Source: Paenibacillus xylanexedens
GTDB lineage: Bacteria > Bacillota > Bacilli > Paenibacillales > Paenibacillaceae
NCBI RefSeq assembly: GCF_001908275.1
Contig: NZ_CP018620.1
Location: 1,550,001-1,614,000 of the forward strand
DNA length: 64,000 nt
Direction of reading: 5' to 3'
In this document: positions 44,977-59,531 of the stretch, piece by piece
Layout: each line of letters starts with the position of its first letter
Position numbering within the stretch: the first letter of the stretch is position 1
Notes under the pieces: model-generated
Databases searched by the model: none
The model's input: only the letters and a program-made list of their open reading frames with translations
What the model was told of the DNA's origin: nothing
Position numbers and translations under genes: made by a program

Positions 44977-46238
44977 CTGCGCTGGGACAACGGATTGTGA
45001 GTGCTGTCTTGGTGGTGGCTTTTGCTTCCTTGTATCAGTGGCATGGGGGCAAAGCGGCGTTGTTTCTATCCGTTATAACTTTCTTGATGTTTACAGGAGG
45101 TCTGCTTCTCCATTGGTTCGGACCACGGCGTATTCACATCCGTCGGAAAATACACACGAACCGGATTGAGGCAGGCGAGCAGGTACGGGTTCTTGTCGAA
45201 CTGGAATTCAATTGCGTTATTCCATTGTTATGGATCGTTCTGTGTGAGAACACACCTGCAGGTGTTCATCGCAAATTGATTTTCCCGGGAACACGGCGAC
45301 AATTTTCCTATCAATATGAATGTTCCGGGTTACGCAGAGGAGTCTACAGATGGGATACGGGCAGATTGTATTGGGGTGATATGTTTGGCTGGAATACCCT
45401 CTCCGCAGAGACCGAAGGAGGTACACCCCTGATTGTTGTTCCTCAAGCAACGGCTTGGGGGAAGGGGGATTCGGTAGAATTCGCTGCGATGATCGAAGGG
45501 ACTCTGTCGGAGCGAAGAAATAGCCAGGGAAACCGTAGCCCTGAGTTTCGTGAATATCAGCAGGGTGACCCACTGGGAAGAGTTCATTGGAAAAGTACAG
45601 CCAAAACGGGAAAACTTCAGACCTTTCTGCCTGATACCACGGATATAGCCTCTCTCGGCATCCTGGTGTATGAAGGCGCGTCGGGTTATGACGTAATACA
45701 ACGGGAGAACATGGATGCACCTGCTTTTGAACGAGTGGTTCGTGCAGCTGCCCGCTGGATTCATACCGCTGAGCGGGATGACATTCCTTATCATCTGTGG
45801 ATGGAAGGCGGCGATAAGAACTATGATGCACAAGATCAATGGCAACATGGGCCGTTCCATGCAGATGATGAGAATCATGGACTGGACAAGTTAGCGGGGG
45901 CACGAATATCCAAAACACAATCAGGCTCGGTTTCGCTTCGAACGGAGATGCTGGATGGACTGGCGAGCGGGTCGCGAATTGTGGTTCTCACAGGTAAGAT
46001 GGATCAGTTTCTGGCCGAATGGATCATAACTGCAATCGGGTCGGGTTATCGTGTAGAGGTGCAATTGACTGAAGCGAACCAAGACCAATTAGGATCAACG
46101 GATAGATTGATGAATGGATTGGGATATGACAACTTAAGTTTGGAGCGGCTTCGTCACAGCGGGGTGCCGATCCACGCGGTTACAGACGTTGCGTTATCTT
46201 CATTGGGAAAGGTGGAGGTAACGGATGTGGGAGCGTAA
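44973..46238 (+). CDS. DUF58 (von Willebrand factor A-like) protein
   Basis: A 421-residue protein with two N-terminal membrane segments (about residues 8-22 and 30-48). The conserved DUF58 core SPEFREYQQGDPLGRVHWKSTAKTGKL is the family signature. Function is unknown; it is nearly always linked to MoxR ATPases and transglutaminase-like proteins. Its ATG overlaps the MoxR stop by 4 bases (ATGA), indicating translational coupling. Confidence 0.93.
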   Translation: MTALGQRIVSAVLVVAFASLYQWHGGKAALFLSVITFLMFTGGLLLHWFGPRRIHIRRKIHTNRIEAGEQVRVLVELEFNCVIPLLWIVLCENTPAGVHRKLIFPGTRRQFSYQYECSGLRRGVYRWDTGRLYWGDMFGWNTLSAETEGGTPLIVVPQATAWGKGDSVEFAAMIEGTLSERRNSQGNRSPEFREYQQGDPLGRVHWKSTAKTGKLQTFLPDTTDIASLGILVYEGASGYDVIQRENMDAPAFERVVRAAARWIHTAERDDIPYHLWMEGGDKNYDAQDQWQHGPFHADDENHGLDKLAGARISKTQSGSVSLRTEMLDGLASGSRIVVLTGKMDQFLAEWIITAIGSGYRVEVQLTEANQDQLGSTDRLMNGLGYDNLSLERLRHSGVPIHAVTDVALSSLGKVEVTDVGA

Positions 46239-48588
46239 TGGTAACCAGCAACCCAATTCCACTGTGGCCGACTTAGAGTCAACGGCCCGTACGAGATTAG
46301 AATCGGCCTATTCTGTATATAAAGCTGTGAACCAGAATTCTGTGACGGATATAAAGGATGAGGGATATGTTATCGTACCTGTCCTGTACAAAATTTTTAT
46401 TTCGGCCATTTTACTTATACTGTCTCTGGAGTGGATATATCCTGTTACATCATCAAATCAGCAGGGCAGTGAACGGTTCTTGTCCGTAATGGCGGGATTA
46501 ACGGGAGCATTGTTGCTCGCGGGGTTAATTAGTACAGGATGGATCACCGGAGTACTGATCCGATTATTCATTGCACTCGCTGCTTTATGTCTGATGTACG
46601 GAGGAAGTGATCCTGCCCGTTGGGCGGTCGCTTATCCGGGGATATTTTCAGCGGATATGGACACGTTTATAAATAACTGGCGATTCCACTCGATTAGTAC
46701 AGAAACGAGAGGTTTGTTCATGATGTGCGGCTGGAGCATGCTCATGGCTTCTGTGCAATCCCTTGTATTGTTACGTCGAAGCGTTATGCTGTTTGGCAGT
46801 GCAACACTGCTCTATTTGCTTTTGCTTGAATCCTTTGCGGGGCTGGAAGTGTATGCTTCTGTAATACGGTCTGTCCTATGGACTTTTCTTATTCAGGCTC
46901 TGCTCCAGCTATTACGTCTCAATGGAGGAGTCACTACTCCGAGTTATCGCGGCAGCCCCTATGGCCGTTGGAGTGCCGTAACTATCGTTGTTTCCGCAGG
47001 TATGGTGCTTCTCTCCGCGTTACCTGGCCAGTTTGCTTCCATTCCTCAACCGGAACGCATATCTTTGGAGCAGATGGGTGAACGCATAGCTCGCTGGGCA
47101 GGTTATACACAGCACAGTAGTATCCCTGCTGCAACGACAGTCACGGGATATAGCACAGCGGACGCGCCTATGGGAGCACCGTTGGTGCAGGGGAACTCCA
47201 TCTTTTTTATAGCGAAGAGTCCGAAAGTGACGTATTGGCGAGGGGAGACCCGTTCATATTATAACGGTAGTACTTGGAGTGATCCGGGTCAAAGCTTCGA
47301 AACGAACAGTCCATCCGGAATGCTACGCACAGATGGATGGGAGAATCCAACCTATTGGAGTCGCATCCGCCAAACCGTTACGATGCAGCGAGAGTGGAAA
47401 GGGCCAAATCCACTCTTTACCGGGGGCATACCGGTCAACGTATCGTTCCAGGATAAGAACAAGGATAATCAGGAAAACATGTTTTCTTTGCTGTCTAATC
47501 GCGATTCGGCAACACTGTGGCTCTCGAGCTCAGGGGACGATAAGATGGTTAAACATTATTCGGCAGACGTCATGGTTCCTGTCGCAACACCTGAACAGTT
47601 ACGTCTGCTTGAGGAAACGAATAAAGGGAAAGATCCGGCAGCCATTCGCAGGACCTATCTGCAATTGCCTACATCACTCCCTGGTCGAGTGCAGACGCTC
47701 GCCAAGGAAATCATTCAAGGCAGTGAGACCCGGTATGACGCAGTGCAAGCCGTCAAGACTTATCTGGCTGCTCATGCCGAGTATACGTTGGATACCCGTA
47801 TGCCACCGCGTGGAACCGATTTTGTGGACGATTTTCTATTCGTCACCCGGCAGGGGTATTGCAATCATTTCTCCACAGCCATGATTGTGTTGCTGCGTGT
47901 AGAGGGCATCCCCGCACGCTGGGTTAAAGGTTTTGGCCCCGGAGTTGCTGACCCGGATGTGCCCAGTCAGTATGTGATTTCACAGGGAGATGCACATTCC
48001 TGGGTAGAGGTATATTTTCCGGGTGCAGGCTGGATGCCGTTTGAGGCCACGCCTGGCTTCACCATGGCGCAAGGCGCAGGCGAAGATGTCGCAGCGCTCG
48101 CCGGGCCGCAGCCTGTTGCGGAGAATCCGCCGAATATGAGCGGCGGATTGGGTTACGCGGGCGCATGGCTGCTCGCCCGCACACGGGCCATTGCCGCGGA
48201 GCCATGGCTCGCGGCAGCCCTTGTGGCAGCGGCCCTGCTGGGCGCCGCTGCTCTGGTCCGCATGCGGCGGCTACGCCCCGCGCTGCGGTTAGGGCTGCTG
48301 CTGGCGTGGCCACGCAGCAGCTTTCCGGACCGCGAGCGGCTGCTGGGTGCCGCCGCTCCGGTCTGGGCGGCGCTCGCGCGCCGGTACGGCCCGCGGCCGC
48401 CGGGGATGACGCTGCGTGAATATGCAGCGTCACCAGCTGTGGCCGCAGGCGCGGACGGCGCGGACATCGCGCGGTTTGCAGCCGACTGGGAACGGCTGCT
48501 GTACGGGCCAGACCGTCCGCTGCGCGCGGACAGTCTGAACTTCCTGCGCCGGGCACTTCGTTTGGCCCGGCGGTTGCAGACGTTGTAA
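46225..48588 (+). CDS. TgpA-like membrane transglutaminase-domain protein
   Basis: A 787-residue protein with several N-terminal membrane helices, a large extracytoplasmic part, and a transglutaminase core. The catalytic Cys is in GYCNHFSTAMIVLL (near residue 548), the His in DAHSWVEVYF (near 592), and the third position is MPFEATPG. A further membrane helix near residue 660 leads to an Ala/Arg-rich cytoplasmic tail whose DNA is far more GC-rich than the rest. GGAGGTAACGG precedes the ATG at 46225, overlapping the DUF58 gene by 14 bases. Last gene of the MoxR-DUF58-TgpA operon. Confidence 0.93.
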   Translation: MWERNGNQQPNSTVADLESTARTRLESAYSVYKAVNQNSVTDIKDEGYVIVPVLYKIFISAILLILSLEWIYPVTSSNQQGSERFLSVMAGLTGALLLAGLISTGWITGVLIRLFIALAALCLMYGGSDPARWAVAYPGIFSADMDTFINNWRFHSISTETRGLFMMCGWSMLMASVQSLVLLRRSVMLFGSATLLYLLLLESFAGLEVYASVIRSVLWTFLIQALLQLLRLNGGVTTPSYRGSPYGRWSAVTIVVSAGMVLLSALPGQFASIPQPERISLEQMGERIARWAGYTQHSSIPAATTVTGYSTADAPMGAPLVQGNSIFFIAKSPKVTYWRGETRSYYNGSTWSDPGQSFETNSPSGMLRTDGWENPTYWSRIRQTVTMQREWKGPNPLFTGGIPVNVSFQDKNKDNQENMFSLLSNRDSATLWLSSSGDDKMVKHYSADVMVPVATPEQLRLLEETNKGKDPAAIRRTYLQLPTSLPGRVQTLAKEIIQGSETRYDAVQAVKTYLAAHAEYTLDTRMPPRGTDFVDDFLFVTRQGYCNHFSTAMIVLLRVEGIPARWVKGFGPGVADPDVPSQYVISQGDAHSWVEVYFPGAGWMPFEATPGFTMAQGAGEDVAALAGPQPVAENPPNMSGGLGYAGAWLLARTRAIAAEPWLAAALVAAALLGAAALVRMRRLRPALRLGLLLAWPRSSFPDRERLLGAAAPVWAALARRYGPRPPGMTLREYAASPAVAAGADGADIARFAADWERLLYGPDRPLRADSLNFLRRALRLARRLQTL

Positions 48589-48787
48589 CACAAGGATGTT
48601 ACAACGTTACACCAAAGATGCGAAGCAGCTGCCATACAATCGCTATCGCTTTCCAATAGAGCTTGGCCACATGTGGGCAGATGAAGATCGCCATTGGCTG
48701 GCGCACTGTTTTTAAACGCAGCATTTGGTTTACGCTGCATGCCATACATAAGACGCCTTTCGCGCTGCGCTGCGAACGAGGCGTCTT
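48580..48787. repeat. Two inverted repeats in the tgpA-guaA gap
   Basis: ACGTTGTAACA (48580-48590) and its complement (48597-48607) flank CAAGGA and span the transglutaminase stop codon. A second hairpin, AAGACGCCT (48750-48758) with AGGCGTCTT (48779-48787), lies 140 bp further. Neither has a good U-tract; the second could be a weak terminator for either direction. Between 48608 and 48749 I see nothing else. Confidence 0.6.
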
Positions 48788-48906
48788 TCCACGATCATAC
48801 ACTTGAACCAGTATCTTGCTGCCAAGCTTTTCTGTTCGAAATTTCATATTTAAAGGCATTTGGTAATCCTGTTTTGATATGTCGAAAAAAGGAGTTTCGC
48901 CTTTCC

Positions 48907-48936
48907 TTGACGGTATGTTTTGTCGTTGCGTATAAT
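48907..48936 (+). promoter_or_regulatory. Sigma-A promoter of guaA
   Basis: TTGACG (48907-48912), 18-bp spacer, TATAAT (48931-48936), 30 bp before the guaA start. No purine riboswitch is visible in this leader, which is short. Confidence 0.75.
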
Positions 48937-48966
48937 TAGTTTCATTGAATTGAGGGAGGCACGGTT

Positions 48967-50505
48967 ATGAATAAGCAGAATGAGATTGTGGTTGTCCTTG
49001 ACTTTGGGGGCCAATACAACCAGTTAATCGCCAGAAGAATCCGGGATCTTGGCGTATACAGCGAGCTTTTGCCGTATAACACACCGGCGGAAAAGATCGC
49101 AGAAATGGCACCAAAAGGAATCGTATTTTCAGGTGGGCCGTCCAGCGTATACGCTGAGAATGCGCCACACGTGGACCCAGGTGTCTATGACCTAGGCTTG
49201 CCAATCTTCGGTATCTGCTACGGAATGCAGCTTATGGCCCAACAGCTCGAAGGTAAAGTAGAACGTTCCGAGAAGCGAGAGTACGGTAAAGCAGACCTTG
49301 AGTTTGCCGCTGGATCTACACTGGCAAAAGGTATTGAAGGCGAACATACGGTATGGATGAGTCACGGTGACCACGTGGTTACACTTCCTCCAGGTTTCAA
49401 ACTGGATGCAGGCACGGAAAGTGCGCCAATCGCTGCCATGAGTGACGATGAGCGTAAATTGTATGCTGTCCAGTTCCACCCTGAGGTACGTCACTCTGTT
49501 CGCGGTAACGACATGATTCGTAACTTCCTGTTCGAAATCTGTGGTTGCGAAGGCAACTGGACGATGGAGACATTCATCGATGACACGATCAAAGACATTC
49601 GTGAAAAAGTGGGCGACAGTAAAGTACTGTGTGCACTTAGCGGCGGTGTAGATTCTTCCGTTGTAGCTGCATTGCTTCACAGAGCCATTGGTGATCAACT
49701 GACATGTATGTTTATTGACCACGGTCTGTTGCGTAAAGGCGAAGCAGAAAGTGTAATGGAGACATTTGTCGGCAAATTCGACATGAAAGTTGTCAAAATT
49801 GATGCACAAGAGCGCTTCATGTCCAAACTGGCTGGCGTGGATGATCCAGAACAAAAACGTAAAATCATCGGTAACGAGTTTATTTACGTATTTGACGAAG
49901 AGTCCAAGCAGTTCGATGACTTTGCATTCCTGGCGCAAGGTACACTGTACACGGACATCGTGGAAAGTGGTACAGCGACTGCACAGACCATCAAATCTCA
50001 CCACAACGTGGGCGGTCTGCCTGAGGACATGAACTTTAAACTGATCGAGCCACTGAACACGCTGTTCAAGGATGAAGTACGTAAAGTCGGTACCGAGTGT
50101 GGCTTGCCGGACGAAATTGTACACCGTCAGCCGTTCCCAGGTCCAGGTCTTGCGATCCGTGTTCTAGGTGAGGTTACTGAAGAGAAACTTAAAATTGTTC
50201 GTGACTCAGACTACATCCTGCGTGAAGAGATTGCCAAAGCCGGTCTCGACCGCGAAATCTGGCAGTACTTCACAGCCCTGCCGAACATGAAGAGTGTTGG
50301 CGTTATGGGTGATGCGCGTACGTATTCCTACACAGTAGGTATTCGTGCAGTAACATCCATCGACGGTATGACTGCGGACTGGGCACGTATCCCTTGGGAT
50401 GTGCTGGAGAAAATCTCCGTACGGATCGTTAACGAAGTTGATAACGTAAACCGTATCGTCTATGACGTAACTTCCAAACCACCTGCAACGATTGAGTGGG
50501 AATAG
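48967..50505 (+). CDS. guaA: GMP synthase (glutamine-hydrolysing)
   Basis: Converts XMP to GMP using glutamine and ATP, 512 residues. The glutaminase domain has GGPSSVYAE, the nucleophile Cys in GICYGMQ (Cys84) and QFHPEVRHS (His near 171). The ATP-pyrophosphatase domain has the PP-loop SGGVDSS (near residue 226). The C-terminal dimerisation domain ends [20 protein letters not shown] precedes the ATG. It is one transcript with its own promoter and terminator; a purine permease lies 1.2 kb downstream. Confidence 0.98.
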   Translation: MNKQNEIVVVLDFGGQYNQLIARRIRDLGVYSELLPYNTPAEKIAEMAPKGIVFSGGPSSVYAENAPHVDPGVYDLGLPIFGICYGMQLMAQQLEGKVERSEKREYGKADLEFAAGSTLAKGIEGEHTVWMSHGDHVVTLPPGFKLDAGTESAPIAAMSDDERKLYAVQFHPEVRHSVRGNDMIRNFLFEICGCEGNWTMETFIDDTIKDIREKVGDSKVLCALSGGVDSSVVAALLHRAIGDQLTCMFIDHGLLRKGEAESVMETFVGKFDMKVVKIDAQERFMSKLAGVDDPEQKRKIIGNEFIYVFDEESKQFDDFAFLAQGTLYTDIVESGTATAQTIKSHHNVGGLPEDMNFKLIEPLNTLFKDEVRKVGTECGLPDEIVHRQPFPGPGLAIRVLGEVTEEKLKIVRDSDYILREEIAKAGLDREIWQYFTALPNMKSVGVMGDARTYSYTVGIRAVTSIDGMTADWARIPWDVLEKISVRIVNEVDNVNRIVYDVTSKPPATIEWE

Positions 50506-50537
50506 GATATAGACTCTTAACGATAGATTTAAAAAAT

Positions 50538-50581
50538 GCTCTTTTATCTGCGGTATTTCGCAAATAAAAGGGCGTTTTTTT
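50538..50581 (+). terminator. Intrinsic terminator of guaA
   Basis: GCTCTTTTAT (50538-50547) pairs with ATAAAAGGGC (50564-50573), extended by TGCG/CGCA inside, followed by GTTTTTTT. Confidence 0.9.
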
Positions 50582-50749
50582 ATTAAGAAGAATATTGTGA
50601 TCAAATTTTTGTAGGGCTACTTTTTTTACAAGTAATAAACTCTCAAAATTAATCCCATTTTAAAGTTCACTTCATGATCCTTTCAGGTAGGGCCTGTACA
50701 ATAAGTACATACTAAGAGCTATATGGCTACTGAAAGGAGAATTGAATGT

Positions 50750-51001
50750 ATGCGTAAAACCGACTATATGAGCAAATGGAAGATGGGTATTGGAAGTGCG
50801 TTTCTGATGGTGATGCTGGCAGGATGCGGTTCAGGTATGCAAGATCTGGCTTCCGGTTCGGGGGACTTTCCATTTGTGAATTTAGAGGCAGCGGATGCTT
50901 CTTCCGATCAGACCAGAAACCAGGATTTACCCTCTGACTCAACAACAAACACAAATCAGGAACAACAAGAGGTACAAGATGCTCCGCAGACAGAGATATA
51001 A
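50750..51001 (+). CDS. Small lipoprotein of unknown function
   Basis: An 83-residue protein with a lipoprotein signal peptide (KWKMGIGSAFLMVMLAGC, lipobox LAGC with Cys near residue 26). A Ser/Asp/Gln-rich, low-complexity mature part of about 57 residues has no fold motif. The ATG at 50750 has AAAGGAGA 9 bases upstream; the in-frame ATG at 50723 lacks a ribosome site. A terminator-like hairpin follows. Not recognised beyond this. Confidence 0.72.
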   Translation: MRKTDYMSKWKMGIGSAFLMVMLAGCGSGMQDLASGSGDFPFVNLEAADASSDQTRNQDLPSDSTTNTNQEQQEVQDAPQTEI

Positions 51002-51147
51002 TTAACATAGGACTGATCCGGTAAAAAATAGCTCCGGAACATGTCGCAAATTGCTCCATATACCTAATGAGTATAAGCCTTCGGAATACGAGATATCGTT
51101 ATTCCTAGATCATCATTCACCTGATTGCTAAAACGCATCAGAAATAT

Positions 51148-51196
51148 AAGCTAGCTTGATTAGAGCGCTTCTGCTCTTTGATCAGGCTAGCTTTTT
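51148..51196 (+). terminator. Intrinsic terminator
   Basis: AAGCTAGC (51148-51155) pairs with GCTAGCTT (51186-51193), with an inner AGAGC/GCTCT stem, then TTTTT. It lies 147 bp after the small lipoprotein gene. The stretch 51197-51410 shows no further feature I can support. Confidence 0.8.
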
Positions 51197-51417
51197 ATGT
51201 TATCCTGCGGAACTTTCAGTCTGAAAGAATGGACATATCCCATTGAGATTACACCGAAAAAAGCGTATTCAATTGGGTTGTAAACCGCTGAACTGGTTCA
51301 ATCTGTTAAATAATACGAACGATATTCTAAAAGCGTGATATTAATATTCGTTTTTCTCATTGACAAAAACATACTGCCCTCCTAAAATAGTGATGGGAAA
51401 CAAACAAATAGCGCATA

Positions 51418-51490
51418 CTTATTCGTATAATCCTGGGGATTGGCCCGGGAGTCTCTACGAGATCACCCTAATGATCTGGCTACGAAGAGG
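51418..51490 (+). ncRNA. Purine riboswitch, guanine class
   Basis: P1 TTCGTA (51422-51427) pairs with TACGAA (51481-51486). J1/2 is TAATC. P2 is CCTGGG/CCCGGG with a GATTGG loop, J2/3 is the diagnostic GTCTCTAC, and P3 is AGATCA/TGATCT with a CCCTAA loop. J3/1 is GCTA, so the ligand-pairing base (position 74 equivalent) is C, which selects guanine or hypoxanthine rather than adenine. It controls the downstream purine permease. Confidence 0.92.
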
Positions 51491-51507
51491 AGAAGGCTAA
51501 GCACATG

Positions 51508-51553
51508 AATTCTACATGATTGCGGGGACATCACGCACATTAGAATTTTTTTT
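51508..51553 (+). terminator. Riboswitch expression-platform terminator
   Basis: AATTCTA (51508-51514) pairs with TAGAATT (51541-51547), with an inner TGCG/CGCA stem, then eight T's. It forms the OFF state after guanine binding. A second hairpin around ACCCT...AGGGT (51593-51620) follows, of unclear role. Confidence 0.82.
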
Positions 51554-51673
51554 GTTCTTAGTAAAGGCATCCTGCCACTCCTTGTCAGCTGAACCCTGGG
51601 TGAAGAATCTTCATCAGGGTCATTTGTCGTTTTTCAATATGGCTTCAACATCTCTAAGGGGGAGTTAGTAATT

Positions 51674-53050
51674 ATGGATCGTTTCTTTAAATTAAAAGAA
51701 AACGGAACAAACGTTAGAACGGAGATTGTTGCGGGTCTCACTACGTTTATGACAATGGCTTACATTCTTTTTGTAAATACGTTGTTCTTGGGACAAGCCG
51801 GTGCGGGGATGTCGGATAATGCAGTATTCTTTGCAACAGCCGTCGGCGCCGGATTAATGACTATTATTATGGGATTGTTCGTGAATATTCCGATCGCACT
51901 TGCACCAGGTATGGGGCTGAATGCGTACTTCATGACTGTCGTTCTAAGTTCGAATGGAGCGATTACTTGGCAAGCGGCTCTCGGAGCGGTATTCCTTTCC
52001 GGTATCGTCTTCATTATTTTGACCGTGACGAAGATTCGTCAAATGCTGCTTGTTGCAGTTCCGCAGTCGATCAAAATGGCCATTACGGTTGGTATCGGTC
52101 TCTTTATTACCATTATTGGTTTCAAACTTGCTAACCTCGTGGCTGTAACAGTTAATGTTGCACCAGACGCAGATCTGAGTCAGCCGATTCCAGGTAGCAG
52201 TTTTAACTTGTCATTGGGCAACTTTGTAACACATCACGATGCGTTGCTGGCCCTGATTGGTTTGCTCCTTATTGCTATATTAATGGTTATGCGCGTCAAA
52301 GGCGCTCTGCTGATCGGGATCGTAGCAACAACGCTGATTGGTATTCCGATGGGCGTTACGAATCTGAGTGGTCTTTCAGGCGCAAGCTGGTTGCCTAACT
52401 TCAGTGATCTGGCGGTTGGACAGCTGGATTTGAAAGGTGCCATCAGTCTCGGATTGTTTGAGATCATCTTCATCTTTACCTTCGTTGAATTGTTCGACAC
52501 GTTTGGTACGATGGTAGGTACTGCAACGCGTATGGGGATTATGAAGGATAAGAAAAAAGGCGAGAAAACGATTGGTAAAGCGATGCTCGTCGATGCAGTT
52601 GGTGTCAGCGCAGGTGCTGCACTAGGTACAAGTACCATTACGGCATACGTTGAAAGTGCTTCAGGTGTTGAGGCAGGTGGACGTACAGGACTGACTTCGG
52701 TAACGACAGGTTTATTGTTCATTTTGGCCCTGTTTATCGCACCGCTTGCGCTGGTTGTTCCATCCGCTGCGACGGCTCCGGCATTGATCATCGTGGGTGT
52801 ACTTATGATGAGTCAAGTGCGCAGCATTGAGTGGGATGATTTCCTGCAAGCTTTCCCTGCATTCCTTACCATTGTATTGATGCCTTTCACAGGTGGAATC
52901 GCAAACGGGATCTCCGCAGGTATCGTATCTTATGTGATTCTGGCAGTGTTCAGTAACTTGGTTACAGAGCGTAAAGTGAAAATTCACTGGCTTATGTGGA
53001 TCTTGGCGCTCATTGTAGTCTGCCGATACGTATTTATTGGCGGGGAGTAA
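51674..53050 (+). CDS. pbuG: Guanine/hypoxanthine permease (NCS2, AzgA/PbuG type)
   Basis: A 458-residue purine uptake transporter with about 12-13 helices. Family marks: the N-terminal RTEIVAGLTTFMTMAYILFVNT, NIPIALAPGMGLNAYF (substrate-site helix), FTFVELFDTFGTMVGTATR, and the SAGAALGTSTITAYVESASGVEAGGRTGL segment. GGGGGAG precedes the ATG. The guanine-class riboswitch in the leader agrees with the substrate assignment. Confidence 0.96.
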   Translation: MDRFFKLKENGTNVRTEIVAGLTTFMTMAYILFVNTLFLGQAGAGMSDNAVFFATAVGAGLMTIIMGLFVNIPIALAPGMGLNAYFMTVVLSSNGAITWQAALGAVFLSGIVFIILTVTKIRQMLLVAVPQSIKMAITVGIGLFITIIGFKLANLVAVTVNVAPDADLSQPIPGSSFNLSLGNFVTHHDALLALIGLLLIAILMVMRVKGALLIGIVATTLIGIPMGVTNLSGLSGASWLPNFSDLAVGQLDLKGAISLGLFEIIFIFTFVELFDTFGTMVGTATRMGIMKDKKKGEKTIGKAMLVDAVGVSAGAALGTSTITAYVESASGVEAGGRTGLTSVTTGLLFILALFIAPLALVVPSAATAPALIIVGVLMMSQVRSIEWDDFLQAFPAFLTIVLMPFTGGIANGISAGIVSYVILAVFSNLVTERKVKIHWLMWILALIVVCRYVFIGGE

Positions 53051-53109
53051 GCGTACATTAGGTTTTAATGAAGAATACGGAGATAAGTTTGATACCTTAT
53101 ATATGAAAG

Positions 53110-53153
53110 AAGCGGAAGCCACGGGATTTAAACCCGGAGCTTTCGCTTTTTTT
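53110..53153 (+). terminator. Intrinsic terminator of pbuG
   Basis: AAGCG/CGCTT, AAGC/GCTT and CGGG/CCCG stems with short internal mismatches, then seven T's. The AT-rich stretch 53160-53580 holds a small palindrome (53192-53207) and nothing else I can support. Confidence 0.88.
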
Positions 53154-53584
53154 GTATTCTTTTCTTGAGCAAAATGAATTTCAAAAATGTTTTCCTTCTA
53201 TATAGAAGGAATGAGTATAATGTTCTATGATCTGTTGGTTGTTTATCCAATGAAATCATCGGTTAATAAGTTCTATAACGTGATGAGTATGTACTCTATA
53301 CAACTTGATTTCTCTATAATTGGATTAGGAATTATATGAAAAACCTTTTTTAATTACTCCGATCATTAAAGTTAGTGCGCAGATGTATCATTTAGCTGGT
53401 TATAAGGAGATACTTGTTAAAAGGTCTATAGGGTACTCATTTTATAAGAATTTAATGTTTATCTAAAAAAGACTTGCGTTTCATAACTGTACATGGTATA
53501 TTCTATTTCCGGCCAAAAAAACACGAGATACACGGTGCGGCAAGCGAATGAAATAAGCTTCGAAAGAAACTTTAAAAAAAGAAC

Positions 53585-53671
53585 TTGCAAAGTTGGTTCG
53601 GACATGATATTATATAAGAGTTGCTGAAGAGAACGACATTCGGTAACAAAACAAGTTTGATCTTTGAAAAC
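53585..53671 (+). promoter_or_regulatory. rRNA operon promoter and boxA antiterminator
   Basis: -35 TTGCAA (53585-53590), 17-bp spacer, -10 TATTAT (53608-53613). The leader contains boxA-like TGATCTTTGAAAAC (53658-53671), repeated in the 16S-23S spacer, and a small hairpin CATTCTG...CAGAATG near 53691. Confidence 0.75.
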
Positions 53672-53808
53672 TGAACAACGAGTGAGTAAACATTCTGCTT
53701 GCAGAATGAACGCGAAAGTTGAGACAAGCCTTGGCTTGAATCGACTGGAGCACAAATGAGATTTTTAATCTCGTCAGATTCAAAATGAGCTTATCGCTCT
53801 TTTCATAC

Positions 53809-58598
<4,790 letters not shown>

Positions 58599-58681
58599 AA
58601 TAGCAAGTTGTAATTCGCATGTTTCGTTTCGAATCTAGTTTTCAGAGAACAACAACTCTGAAATGTAAGCTAAGCTATGCG

Positions 58682-58798
58682 TTTGGTGGCGATGGCGGAG
58701 GGGTTCCACACGTACCCATCCCGAACACGACCGTTAAGCCCTCTAGCGCCGATGGTACTTGGACCGCAGGGTCCTGGGAGAGTAGGACGCCGCCAAGC
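58682..58798 (+). rRNA. 5S ribosomal RNA
   Basis: About 117 nt from TTTGGTGGCGATGGCG to GGACGCCGCCAAGC; the ends pair as helix I. It lies 83 bp after the 23S gene and completes the 16S-23S-5S operon. Confidence 0.95.
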
Positions 58799-58804
58799 AA
58801 CAGG

Positions 58805-58838
58805 AAGACACACTTGATGATATCGAGTGTGTCTTTTT
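58805..58838 (+). terminator. rRNA operon terminator
   Basis: AAGACACACT-type stem closing on GATGATATC with its complement AGTGTGTCTT, followed by TTTTTT, directly after 5S. Confidence 0.92.
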
Positions 58839-58869
58839 TATTTTAATCCTAAATACTTGTATAAACCTT

Positions 58870-58910
58870 AACAGCCCTGGTAAATAACCAAGGCTGTTTT
58901 TTTATTTCAA
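58870..58910. terminator. Second terminator hairpin, bidirectional
   Basis: AACAGCC...GGCTGTT stem with inner TGGT/ACCA, then seven T's. It backs up the rRNA terminator and may also end the converging reductase gene. Confidence 0.8.
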
Positions 58911-58943
58911 TATTTATGAGAATGTTAAATAACTTTAAATGGT

Positions 58944-59531
58944 TCATTTCTCTATCATCGATTTAAGTACAACATCTGTATATACTTTCATTTGGTTGCA
59001 AGCCTCCCCAAGGATTGTAAGGGAGTTCTGCAATGCACGCTGGGTTTCCGAATCAATGATGACGCCTTGTTTGTTCATTTTCAATGTAATATGAGGAATA
59101 GTTATACAGCCCTCCTGTAGAACTTGTGCATTGATCATGTTTAGTGTCAGCAATAAGGAAGCATGGGCTTTGTCACCTCCCATGGGGCTTGGGGAAGCAG
59201 CGATGGCAATGGTGGGTTTATTGAGCCATTCTCCAGAAGATACAACCCAATCTAGTACGTTTTTTAAGACCCCGGGAACGCCGTTTCCATACTCTGGCGT
59301 GCAGATAAGGACACCGTCCGAATGCTTAAGTTGGCCTCTCAAGTTCTGTACGGACACGGGACCCTCCTCGACATCGAGGTCAGGGTTAAAATGCGGTAGA
59401 CCATTTAATCCATCATATACTTCAAACTTAAGATTAGTGTGAGCCAGCTTAATCATGGCGTGCATTAGTAACGTATTGGAGGACTGATTGCGCAGACTTC
59501 CGGAAATGGCAAGGATATTTAATTCTTTCAT
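58944..59531 (-). CDS. NADPH-dependent FMN reductase family protein
   Basis: A 195-residue flavodoxin-fold oxidoreductase. The FMN phosphate loop is ISGSLRNQSSNT near residue 10; TPEYGNGVPGVLKNVLDW is the conserved flavin- and dimer-contacting stretch. Family members reduce flavins, quinones, azo dyes or chromate with NAD(P)H; the true substrate is unknown. No strong ribosome site is seen; GAGATGAT lies before the ATG. Monocistronic. Confidence 0.92.
   Translation of the reverse strand: MKELNILAISGSLRNQSSNTLLMHAMIKLAHTNLKFEVYDGLNGLPHFNPDLDVEEGPVSVQNLRGQLKHSDGVLICTPEYGNGVPGVLKNVLDWVVSSGEWLNKPTIAIAASPSPMGGDKAHASLLLTLNMINAQVLQEGCITIPHITLKMNKQGVIIDSETQRALQNSLTILGEACNQMKVYTDVVLKSMIEK

Noticed and set aside
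49192..50124. 310-codon minus-strand frame opposite guaA
   Set aside because: It is a Cys/Phe/His-rich shadow of a conserved gene without ribosome site or motif.
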